The position numbers were made by a program, and so were the translations under genes. This document shows, one piece after another, positions 1-6,014 of a stretch of 6,642 nt of DNA (the first letter of the stretch is position 1; every line of letters begins with the position of its first letter). This stretch comes from JBIOYL01 sp044870185 (GTDB lineage Bacteria > Actinomycetota > CALGFH01). The notes beneath the pieces are model-generated. The model was not told the origin of the DNA. It did not search any database and was given only the letters and a program-made list of their open reading frames with translations. The stretch lies in NCBI GenBank assembly GCA_044870185.1, contig JBIOYL010000114.1, forward strand, positions 1-6,642. The letters are read 5' to 3'.

Positions 1-150
1 CATCCAGATACTGCTCGACCAGTCAGCGCGACCATCCCCACTACAGCCCGGGACATACCAGCGTCTACCTGCACATTCCTACCCCGCGGCTGGGGTCGAC
101 GGCAACCGCGTGGAAATCGGCGCTAACCGCCACGAACGGGAGGAACCCCT

Positions 151-163
151 GAACACAGTGTTC
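151..163. promoter_or_regulatory. Candidate operator, perfect 13-bp palindrome
   Basis: GAACACAGTGTTC is a perfect inverted repeat: GAACAC and GTGTTC around one central A. It ends 53 bp before the hydrolase start codon, a position usual for a dimeric repressor site. It is not a standard actinobacterial LexA box, which has GAAC and GTTC four bases apart; here the gap is five. No regulator gene is visible in the window, so the cognate protein is unknown. The symmetry is seen; the function is inferred. Confidence 0.35.
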
Positions 164-202
164 CAAGCCGGGAAGCGGGTTCTGCTCTGGGGCCGAACCG
201 AC

Positions 203-211
203 AGAAGGAGG
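203..211 (+). promoter_or_regulatory. Strong ribosome binding site for the hydrolase
   Basis: AGAAGGAGG lies five bases before the ATG at 217. It is a near-perfect Shine-Dalgarno sequence and fixes the start of the alpha/beta hydrolase reading frame. Confidence 0.8.
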
Positions 212-216
212 ACGTC

Positions 217-848
217 ATGACCACCGACGCGGTTGTCTCCAAGGACGGCACCCGCATCGGCTACCTGCGGGTCGGCCAGGGACCGGCAGTGGTGCTGCTG
301 CACGGCAGCAACGAGTCGGCCCGCAGCCACACCAGGCTGGCGCTGGCGCTGGCCGACGCGTTCACCGTCTACCTGCCCGACCGACGCGGCCGCGGCCTAT
401 CCGGCCCCCACCGCCCCGACCACAGCATCCGCACCGAGGTCGAGGACCTCCAGGCCGTCCTCACCGAATCCGGCGCGCAACGGGTCTTCGGGGTCAGCAT
501 CGGCGCGCTGATCGCCCTGCAGGCCGCACGCACCCAGCCGGCCATCCGCAAGATCGCCGCCTACGAGCCGGCCCTGCTGATGGACCGGTCGTCGAGGTAC
601 ACCGGTTGGGTGCGCCGCTTCGACCGGGAGATGGCCCAGGGCAAGGTGGCGGCCGCGCTGGTCACCAGCATGTACGGACTGGACCTGGCCCCGCCGGCCT
701 TCAAGCTCATGGGGCGCCGGTTGGTGGAATCGCTCACCAACAGGGCCATGGAGAGCGAGGACAAGAAGGCCGCCGCCGACACCGTCACCATGCGCAAGCT
801 CGCCTCTACCTGCGCTGGGAGGGGCTGCTGCTCGCGGAGACGGCCGGA
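217..848 (+). pseudogene. Alpha/beta hydrolase, frameshifted and 3'-truncated
   Basis: This is the N-terminal three quarters of an alpha/beta-hydrolase-fold protein, a family that includes esterases, lipases and haloperoxidase-like enzymes. The start is ATG 217 with a strong Shine-Dalgarno. Visible motifs are the oxyanion-hole region LLHGS (residues 27-31), DRRGRGLS (55-62), and the nucleophile elbow GVSIG with Ser94. The frame is good to about residue 198 (position 810). There it must slip back by one base to continue as LRWEGLLLAETAG, which is the expected family sequence, up to about 848. After that the sequence becomes a CDF transporter in a third frame. The last 50-60 residues, including the catalytic His and probably the acidic residue, are absent, so the product should be inactive. 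The unshifted frame runs to 1068 but its tail is nonsense, Arg/Pro-rich sequence. The substrate cannot be inferred. Confidence 0.75.
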
Positions 849-1558
849 ACCAGTCGATCTGGGAGGGCATCCAGCGTCTGCTCCACCCCAGCGAGGTGCA
901 GGCGGGCCTTGTGGGCGTTGCCGTGCTCGGCCTCGGCTTCCTGCTCGACGGCGCCTCGTGGCTCGCCTCGGTGCGCCAGCTCCGGCGGGAGGCGACGGCC
1001 CGCGGCGTCCCGTTCCAGCAGCACGTCCGCTCCACCACCGACACCGCGGTCACGGCCGTCTACTATGAGGACACGGCGGCGCTGCTTGGCAACGCGATCG
1101 CCCTCGCCGGACTCGGATTGGACCAGCTCCTCGGCTCGCCAGCGCCCGATGCCGCCGCCGGGATCGTGATCGGCCTGCTGCTGGCGGCCATCGGGCTGCG
1201 GCTGGCGGCACGAAACCGCGCGCTGCTGACCAACCGCTCGAAGTCCCCGGTCGTCCTGGACCGCAGCCGCGACCTGCTCGCCGCCGACCCAGAGGTGGCT
1301 GCAGTCGGCCAGGTGGCAAGCGTCTACGTCGGGCCGCACCAGCTCCTGGTCACAGCCGACATCCAGCCGCTGGACGCAGTCTCCGGCCTGCGCCTGCGGC
1401 AGCTGCTGGCCGAGCTGCGCGGGCGCGTGACGGCGGCGATCCCACGCGCCGCCGTCGTCTTCCTGACCCCGGCCGTCGCCGTCGAACAGCAGCCGGAGCC
1501 GACGCCATGGGACCACGACTACTGGCTGCGGCGGTTCCCAGATCATGAGCAGGCATGA
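848..1558 (+). pseudogene. Cation diffusion facilitator (CDF) transporter, 5'-truncated
   Basis: This is the C-terminal part of a CDF metal/proton antiporter, a family exporting Zn, Co or Fe across the inner membrane. Family-like sequence starts at about 851 with SIWEGIQRLLHP, the loop before TM4, and runs to the TGA at 1556-1558. TM4 (about 900-960), TM5 with YYEDTAALLGNAIALAG and TM6 (IVIGLLLAAIGL) follow, then the cytoplasmic C-terminal domain with VYVGPHQLLVTADI. The EDxxAL motif in TM5, where many CDFs have His, suggests the SLC30A9-like branch. About 100 N-terminal residues are missing, including TM1-TM3 and half of the metal site in TM2. A GTG at 896 could start a 220-residue product, but obvious CDF sequence precedes it and there is no good ribosome site (only GAG next to it). 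Transport activity is unlikely. The upstream end is fused to the hydrolase fragment. Confidence 0.75.
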
Positions 1559-1597
1559 CCTCGGAATGTGCGCCGGCTGGCGTGTGCCGCAGATCGC

Positions 1598-1627
1598 TTG
1601 AACGCTCGTTCTACCGCTGTCGATACT
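1598..1627 (+). promoter_or_regulatory. Candidate promoter with overlapping palindromic operator
   Basis: TTGAAC (1598-1603) and GATACT (1622-1627) are 18 bp apart, each matching the sigma-70 hexamers at four of six positions. The -35 overlaps a palindrome, GAACG-CT-CGTTC (1600-1611), a shape common for TetR-type repressors; it also fits the bare GAAC-N4-GTTC core of an actinobacterial LexA box. A start site about 7 bp after the -10 would coincide with the GTG at 1634, which would make the transcript leaderless. It reads towards the DUF3307-like remnant and the MFS pump 390 bp further on. Sequence features are seen; activity is inferred. Confidence 0.4.
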
Positions 1628-1633
1628 GGTTGA

Positions 1634-1840
1634 GTGTGCCCATGGCGGACCATCGATCAGGCTTGTGAACCGCCGTTCCCGGTCCTGCTGGTCGGCACTT
1701 GCTTGGCGACTGGGTCACTCAGACCGAGTGGCAGGCCGCTACCAAGACCCGCTCCTGGGCCGCCCTGGCCGCCCACTTGCCAGCTATCAGATGCTGCTCA
1801 TGGGCACGCTCCTCCTCCGGTCCTGCGCGACCGCTGGCCC
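1634..1840 (+). pseudogene. DUF3307-like membrane protein remnant, two frameshifts
   Basis: No single frame here makes a credible protein, but three frames joined in order do. GTG 1634 leads to PFPVLLVG; after a one-base slip near 1694 the next frame gives HLLGDWVTQTEWQAATKTRS and WAALAAH; after a second slip near 1770 the third gives ASYQMLLMGTLLL. The HLLGDW..Q..W..A..K..SW..L..H pattern followed by a hydrophobic helix resembles DUF3307, a family of small membrane proteins of unknown function. Both shifts are equivalent to loss of one base. I see no convincing continuation after about 1840. The assignment rests on remembered family pattern and needs a profile search. The start sits where a leaderless transcript from the promoter at 1598-1627 would begin. 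Confidence 0.45.
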
Positions 1841-1921
1841 GCCGGGAACGTGCTCGTCGCCTCCCCTCCGGTCGCTGACCACCAGCCGGACGCCCCGGCC
1901 CCAGCCCCCGAGCAGGCCGCC

Positions 1922-1950
1922 GCCAGGGGCTGAACGGGTTCCTCCCTGGC
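1922..1950. repeat. Imperfect hairpin upstream of the MFS gene
   Basis: GCCAGGG (1922-1928) pairs with CCCTGGC (1944-1950). Inside lies a second inverted pair, GAAC (1932-1935) and GTTC (1938-1941), separated from the outer stem by a small internal loop. No T-run follows. It could be a weak terminator for the upstream remnant, an attenuator in the MFS leader, or a protein site. It ends 66 bp before the preferred MFS start. Confidence 0.4.
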
Positions 1951-1962
1951 CGGCGGGCCGGC
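1949..1962. repeat. GCCGGC-GG-GCCGGC inverted repeat
   Basis: Two self-complementary GCCGGC hexamers are separated by GG, directly abutting the previous hairpin. Together the two structures make 1922-1962 a continuous block of dyad symmetry before the pump gene. High GC makes such motifs easier to find by chance, so confidence is modest. Confidence 0.3.
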
Positions 1963-2003
1963 ATGGCAAGCTGTGCGCGAGCGTGCCACGTCCGGCGGAC
2001 GAT

Positions 2004-2011
2004 GGAAGGGG
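2004..2011 (+). promoter_or_regulatory. Ribosome binding site deciding the MFS start
   Basis: GGAAGGGG lies five bases before GTG 2017. The other in-frame starts, ATG 1963 and ATG 2002, lack comparable purine-rich sequence. They would add 18 or 5 residues (Cys/Arg-rich in the longer form) that look unlike a normal MFS N-terminus. This favours GTG 2017. Confidence 0.55.
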
Positions 2012-2016
2012 TCGAG

Positions 2017-4050
2017 GTGAGCGAGCGGACGCCAGGCCCGACGCGGGCGGCGATGGCGCTGGACCAGCGGCGGGTGCTGCTGGTCTTCGGCGGGCTGATG
2101 CTCGGCATGCTGCTGGCCGCGCTGGACCAGACCATCGTGGCGACCGCGCTGCCGACGATCGTCGGGGAGCTGGGTGGCCTCAACCACCTCGCCTGGGTGG
2201 TGACCGCCTACCTGCTCGCCTCGACCGCCTCGACGCCGCTGTGGGGCAAGCTCGGCGACCTGTACGGCCGCAAGCCGGTGTTCCAGGCCGCGATCGTGCT
2301 GTTCCTGGTCGGCTCGGTGCTGGCCGGACTGTCGCAGACCATGGGCGAGCTGATCGCCTTCCGGGCGGTGCAGGGGCTCGGCGGCGGCGGGCTGATCGTC
2401 AACGCCCAAGGCATCGTCGGCGACATCGTCGCGCCCCGGGACCGCGGCCGCTACCAGGGCGTGTTCGGCGCGGTGTTCGGGCTGGCCAGCGTGGCCGGGC
2501 CGCTGCTCGGCGGCTTCTTCACCGACCAGCTGTCGTGGCGCTGGGTGTTCTACATCAACCTGCCCATCGGCGCGGTCGCGCTGGCGGTGACCGCGGTCGT
2601 GCTGCCCGCCGGCGACCGTCGGCTGCGCCACCAGATCGACTACCTCGGCACCGTGCTGCTGGCCGGCGCGGCCACCAGCCTGGTGCTGCTGACCACCTTC
2701 GGCGGCACCACCTACCCGTGGGGGTCGGTGCAGATCATCGGGCTCGGCGTGGCCACGGTGGTGCTGCTGGCCGGGTTCGTCGTGGCCGAGCGGCGCGCCG
2801 CCGAGCCGGTCCTGCCCCTGTCGCTGTTCGCCAACCGGGTGTTCACCCTGGCGGGCGTCATCAGCTTCATCGTCGGGCTCGCCCTGTTCGGCGCGGTCAC
2901 CTTCCTGCCGACCTTCCTGCAGGTCGTCAAAGGCACAAGCCCAACCGATTCGGGGCTGCACATGCTGCCGATCATGCTCGGGGTGCTGGTCACCTCGATC
3001 GGCAGCGGGCAGCTGATCAGCCGGCTCGGCCGCTACAAGGCGTTCCCGGTTGCCGGCACCGCGATCATGGCGCTCGGGCTGTTCCTGCTGTCCCGCATGA
3101 CCGCCACCACCAGCACGCTCGCCGCCTCCGGCGCCATGCTGGTGCTCGGCCTGGGCCTCGGGCTGGTCATGCAGGTGCTGGTGCTGGCGGTGCAGAACGC
3201 GGTCGACTACCGCAACCTCGGCGCGGCGACCTCCGGCACGACCTTCTTCCGGTCGGTCGGCGGGTCGTTCGGGGTGGCGCTGTTCGGCGCGATCCTCAAC
3301 AACCGCCTGGCGGTCGACCTCGCCCGCTACCTGCCGGCCGGGGCGTTGCCGGCCGGCGTCGCCGGCGGCGGCCACATCACGCCCGCGCAACTGCAGCAGC
3401 TGCCGCCCGCCGCCAGGAGCGGGCTGGTGCAGGCCTACGCGCACTCGCTGCAGACCGTCTTCCTGGCCGCGGTGCCGTTCGCGCTGGCCGCGTTCGCGGT
3501 CGCCCTGTTCCTGCCGGAGGTCCCGTTGCGCCGCACCGCGCAGGCCACCGACCCCGGCGAGACCTTCGCCATGCCCGCCGAGCGCAGCTCCCAGGAGGAG
3601 CTGGCGCGCGCCTTGAGCACGCTGGCACGCCGCGAGGACCGCCAGCTGGTGTACCGGCGCCTGGCCGAGCGTGCCGGCGTGTCCCTGGACGCGCGGGGCT
3701 GCTGGCTGCTGTACCGCCTCGACGAGCACCCCGAGACCCCCCCGGCCGAGCTCGCCAGACGGGTCCACCTCCCGGCCGACCGGATCGCGGTCGAGCTGCA
3801 CCGGCTCACCGAGGCCGGCCTGCTCGCCCCGCCGGGCGGCCACGATCGCGTCCCGTCGCTCACCCCAGGCGGCCGGGCGACGCTGGACAGGCTCCTGGCC
3901 GCCCGCCGCGAGCGCCTCGCCGAGCTGCTCGCCGGCTGGCATCCCGACGAGCATGCCGAGCTCGCCGGGCTCGTCACCGCGCTGGCCCGCAACATCCTCG
4001 GCACCGACCTGGAACGCCAGCTCGGACGTCCTGCCAGCGCGGGGGTGTAG
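2017..4050 (+). CDS. DHA2-type multidrug MFS transporter with C-terminal MarR-like winged-helix domain
   Basis: This is a 677-residue inner-membrane drug/proton antiporter of the EmrB/QacA (DHA2, about 14-helix) type. Landmarks numbered from GTG 2017: LDQTIVATALPTIVG (36-50) in TM1; motif A GKLGDLYGRKPVF (77-89); RAVQGLGGGG (116-125); motif C-like ASVAGPLLGG (157-166) then SWRWVFYINLPIG (173-185), a DHA2 hallmark; and a long loop before the last helix (about 430-480), also usual. The transporter ends near residue 505. A further 170 residues follow: a linker, a helical region with ARREDRQLVYRRLAERAG, then a MarR-like winged helix (about 555-625) with WLLYRLDEHP, PPAELARRVHLPADRIAVELHRLTEAGLL and SLTPGGRATLD, and a final helix pair. 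Plain DHA2 pumps are about 450-550 residues. The frame is uninterrupted with no shifts. Drug specificity is not predictable. The tail may bind ligand, DNA or a partner; a structural role is possible. The gene converges on the phosphatase gene 29 bp away. Confidence 0.92.
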   Translation: MSERTPGPTRAAMALDQRRVLLVFGGLMLGMLLAALDQTIVATALPTIVGELGGLNHLAWVVTAYLLASTASTPLWGKLGDLYGRKPVFQAAIVLFLVGSVLAGLSQTMGELIAFRAVQGLGGGGLIVNAQGIVGDIVAPRDRGRYQGVFGAVFGLASVAGPLLGGFFTDQLSWRWVFYINLPIGAVALAVTAVVLPAGDRRLRHQIDYLGTVLLAGAATSLVLLTTFGGTTYPWGSVQIIGLGVATVVLLAGFVVAERRAAEPVLPLSLFANRVFTLAGVISFIVGLALFGAVTFLPTFLQVVKGTSPTDSGLHMLPIMLGVLVTSIGSGQLISRLGRYKAFPVAGTAIMALGLFLLSRMTATTSTLAASGAMLVLGLGLGLVMQVLVLAVQNAVDYRNLGAATSGTTFFRSVGGSFGVALFGAILNNRLAVDLARYLPAGALPAGVAGGGHITPAQLQQLPPAARSGLVQAYAHSLQTVFLAAVPFALAAFAVALFLPEVPLRRTAQATDPGETFAMPAERSSQEELARALSTLARREDRQLVYRRLAERAGVSLDARGCWLLYRLDEHPETPPAELARRVHLPADRIAVELHRLTEAGLLAPPGGHDRVPSLTPGGRATLDRLLAARRERLAELLAGWHPDEHAELAGLVTALARNILGTDLERQLGRPASAGV

Positions 4051-4083
4051 CCCGGCGTGGCCCGAGGGGCAGGCTGCGGCTAC
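4047..4083. terminator. Candidate bidirectional terminator built on both stop codons
   Basis: GTAGCC (4047-4052) and GGCTAC (4078-4083) are perfect inverted arms around a GC-rich 25-base loop. The left arm contains the TAG of the MFS gene and the right arm contains the complement of the TAG of the phosphatase gene, so the stem bridges the convergent ends. There is no T-tract, and the stem is short for its loop, so termination is only a suggestion from position and symmetry. Confidence 0.3.
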
Positions 4084-4979
4084 GGGCGGGCCCGACCGGA
4101 GACGACAAGGCAGACGATCGCGACGTCGTCGGCCAGCTGCCCGCCGTTGGCCGTCTGCACCATGGCGAGCAGCCGGTCCAGCAGCCGCGCCGGGTCCATC
4201 TGCTCGCCGGCCAGCGCCACGACGGTGTCCGCCAGCCGTTCGATCCCGAACCGGCTGCTGCTGTCGGGCGCGTCGTGGCCTTCGACCAGCCCGTCGGTGT
4301 AGCACAGCAGCAGCCACGGCGGCTCCACCTCCAGCGAGCTCGACGGCCACGACGCACCAGCCCCGTCGATGCCCAGCGCCGGGCCGTGGGGGACGCGGAC
4401 GACGCTGGTGTTGCCGTGGTGGACCAGCAGCGGCGGGGGGTGGCCGGCCAGGGCGATCGTCACCTGCCGTCGGTCGGGGCTGATCCACACGCAGGCGACG
4501 GTGGCGAACAGCTCGTCGCTGCGCCGCTCGGAGACCAGCACCTTCTCCAGGGCGGCGAGCAGCTCGGCCGGGCCGTGCCCGGTGAGCGCCATCGTCCGCC
4601 AGGCGCCCCGCAGCGCCGCGGCCACGCCGGCAACCTGCCCTCGGCATCCCGGAGGGCGGTGATCGTCACATAGGCATAGAAGCGGCTGCCGTCCTTGCGC
4701 AGCCGCCACCCGTGGCCCGCGAAGCGCCCTCCACACTCGCCTGGTGCAGTGCCGCGGCGGGCACGCCGGCAGCCACATCAGCGGGCGGGTAGAAGCGTGT
4801 GAACGACGCACCCAGGATCTCCGCGGCCGCATGGCCCTTGATCCGCTCGGCGCCCGCGTTCCAGCTCACCACCCGGCCGTCGGGATCGAGCAGGAAGATC
4901 GCGTAGTCCTTGACCGCCGCGACCAGCAGCCGGAACTGCTCGTCGATCGCCAGGCGCTCGCCCGCTCCGGTCCGCTCAT
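4080..4979 (-). pseudogene. PAS plus SpoIIE/PP2C-type phosphatase (RsbU-like), frameshifted with catalytic-core deletion
   Basis: The family dephosphorylates an anti-sigma antagonist in partner-switching stress pathways, with PAS as sensor. ATG 4979 is a likely start, but a one-base slip near 4967-4972 is needed to enter the conserved frame (ERLAIDEQFRLLVAAVKDYA, then FLLDPDGRVVSWNAGAERIK, a clear PAS domain). A second slip in a three-base run at 4727-4729 leads into GHGWRLRKDGSRFYAYVTIT and ALRDAEGR. At about 4632-4640 the sequence jumps into the middle of a SpoIIE domain: ALRGAWRTMALTGHGPAEL, ELFATVACVWISPD, ALAGHPPPLL, CYTDGLVEGHD and DDVAIVCLVV, ending at TAG 4082-4080. The intervening part, with the GGDWYD and GDxxGHG metal-binding motifs, is absent, so no catalysis is expected. 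It lies 37 bp downstream of the kinase stop, as in an operon. Family assignment is secure; the broken state depends on sequence accuracy. Confidence 0.75.
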
Positions 4980-5016
4980 GGCGGTCCGGATCCTGGTCGC
5001 GGTCGCAGCGCCGGCG

Positions 5017-5792
5017 TCACCGCGCAGCTCGAGGTGGCCGCGGGGTGCGCCGCATATGCAGCCGCACGACGGTGCCGGTGGGGGCCGACCGGAGCTGGAC
5101 GAGGTCGCACAGCTGGTTGACCAGCCACAACCCTCGGCCGCCGTCCTGGTCGGGGTTGGGCGTTCGCGGCCGACCAATGGACCGCCAGGACGAGGTCGGT
5201 GGTCTGTGCCGCGCTGAGGCCCGCGCGGGCGCCGTGCCGGGCCACGAACCGCCGCAGGCACTCGGGGGCCGGCCCCGAACGCAAGCTCGGGTAGATCGCC
5301 GGGCGGCTCGGGGCAGGACAGCGTCGAACGGGGCGGCCGCCACGGCGATGCCGCGATAGTCGGCGCTCTCCCGCTGCACACCGCCCTGCATGACCAGCGG
5401 GTGGCTGCGGCAGCCTCGTCGATGACCGCCTCCTCAAGCGCCTGCGTATCGTACGGGCACAGCAGCCACCACGCCGGGACGCCGGCGAAGGCGAGGTTGA
5501 GCAGGAACTCGTGGCGCTGGCACTCGACCAGCTCCGCGGGACGCCGGCCCTGCCAGATCGGCTCTCCGATGCCCTGAGCCGACGACCCGCGTGGGCGTGC
5601 TCGTTGACGAACTCACGCCATACGGGGATGATCCGGGCCGGGTTGGCGCCGACCTCGGCTATGTCAGCGAACCAGACCGCCTCGGCGTCCCGGTCGAGGG
5701 CTGAACGCAGCAGGGCGATCTTGACGGCGCTCACCACCACCAGGACGGGGGTCCTCGGCGGCGACCGCAGCACGGATGAACGGGACACGCAC
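5017..5792 (-). pseudogene. MEDS plus HATPase (RsbW-like) sensor kinase, multiply frameshifted
   Basis: This is a MEDS sensor domain followed by a GHKL ATPase of the anti-sigma-kinase type, probably a serine kinase or sensor kinase in a sigma-factor partner switch. Pieces in order: VPFIRAAVAAEDP; VLVVVSAVKIALLRSALDRD, FADIAEVGANPARIIPVWRE; IGEPIWQGRRPAELVECQRH, LLNLAFAGVPAWWLLCPYDT; SHPLVMQGGVQRESADYRGI; PEPPGDLPELAFGAGP; LRRFVARHGARAGLSAAQTT, DLVLAV; PLVGRERPTP; DQDGGRGLWLVNQLCDLVQL, GTVVRLHMRR, stop 5019-5017. Joining them needs one-base shifts near 5747-5751, 5572-5574, 5405-5416, 5310-5313, 5264-5268 and 5152-5155, five of them in C/G runs. Between DLVLAV and PLVGRER (about 5175) some 45 residues are missing, including the ATP/Mg N-box (NELxxNxxxHG). 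The first 20-25 MEDS residues are also not visible; the frame meets a TAG at 5805-5803. GTG 5792 is only a nominal start. Confidence 0.75.
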
Positions 5793-5808
5793 AAGCAGGT
5801 GCTACCCT
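5782..5808 (+). promoter_or_regulatory. Weak candidate promoter for tRNA-Gly
   Basis: TACCCT at 5803-5808 fits the TAnnnT actinobacterial -10 pattern, with GGGACA (5782-5787) 15 bp upstream as a poor -35. Start would be near 5815, giving a precursor 5' leader of about 80 bases. It overlaps the damaged 5' end of the divergent kinase gene. Low confidence. Confidence 0.2.
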
Positions 5809-5852
5809 CGGTGGCGCTTGCTTGCGAGCAGGATCTGGTCGTCCTCCCCGGT

Positions 5853-5876
5853 CCGGCCGACCGGCCGACCGGCCGA
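5853..5876. repeat. Three tandem copies of CCGGCCGA
   Basis: CCGGCCGA occurs three times without interruption, followed by a partial fourth copy beginning CGGG. It lies 21 bp upstream of the tRNA, in what would be its 5' leader. Simple slippage expansion is the plainest explanation; each unit contains the palindrome CGGCCG, so the tract can also fold. Confidence 0.8.
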
Positions 5877-5897
5877 CGGGTCGATGGCGGCCATCAT

Positions 5898-5971
5898 GCG
5901 GGTGTAGCTCAATGGCAGAGCTCGAGCCTTCCAAGCTCGTGACGCGGGTTCGATTCCCGTCACCCGCTCCA
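5898..5971 (+). tRNA. tRNA-Gly (anticodon TCC), CCA encoded
   Basis: A full cloverleaf is visible. The acceptor stem is GCGGGTG (5898-5904) with CACCCGC (5961-5967); the D-stem GCTC/GAGC surrounds loop AATGGCA; the anticodon stem CGAGC/GCTCG surrounds loop CTTCCAA with TCC at 5930-5932; the variable loop is TGAC; the T-stem GCGGG/CCCGT has one G-T pair around TTCGATT; the discriminator is T, followed by genomic CCA at 5969-5971. It decodes GGA/GGG glycine codons. All stems pair, so it looks functional. The integrase gene immediately beyond its 3' end suggests its 3' half is the chromosomal attachment site of an integrative element. Confidence 0.96.
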
Positions 5972-6014
5972 CCATGGTTCCAGGTCGCGGGCTCGCCGCC
6001 AGAGGGTCCATTCC

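Noticed and set aside
2..220. Open frame from the window start ending in TGA overlapping the hydrolase ATG
   Set aside because: The ATGA overlap is tempting for translational coupling, but third-position G/C is clearly lower than in the real genes and the peptide has no recognisable family pattern.
217..1068. Single 283-residue hydrolase protein
   Set aside because: After residue 198 the frame is nonsense Arg/Pro/Gly sequence, while the expected hydrolase helix continues in another frame and the CDF gene in a third.
806..1546. Long minus-strand open frame antisense to the CDF fragment
   Set aside because: No recognisable motif, and the sense strand shows clear CDF transmembrane and C-terminal domains.
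1600..1611. LexA (SOS) box GAAC-GCTC-GTTC
   Set aside because: The core spacing fits, but the flanking bases do not complete the symmetric CGAAC...GTTCG consensus and no DNA-repair gene follows; kept only as a general operator candidate.
1665..4673. Very long open frame on the + strand (about 1000 codons) and one of about 950 codons on the - strand over the same region
   Set aside because: Both overlap the clear MFS gene in other frames and encode Arg/Pro/Gly/Ala-rich low-complexity sequence. They are the usual stop-poor shadows of a high-GC gene.
5853..5876. CRISPR-like repeat
   Set aside because: The units are 8 bp, contiguous and without spacers; this is a short tandem repeat.
5792..5897. 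Kinase start at the ATG codons abutting the tRNA (5892-5897, minus strand)
   Set aside because: That frame meets a TAG at 5805-5803 before any MEDS-like sequence, and the peptide is largely encoded by the CCGGCCGA repeat.
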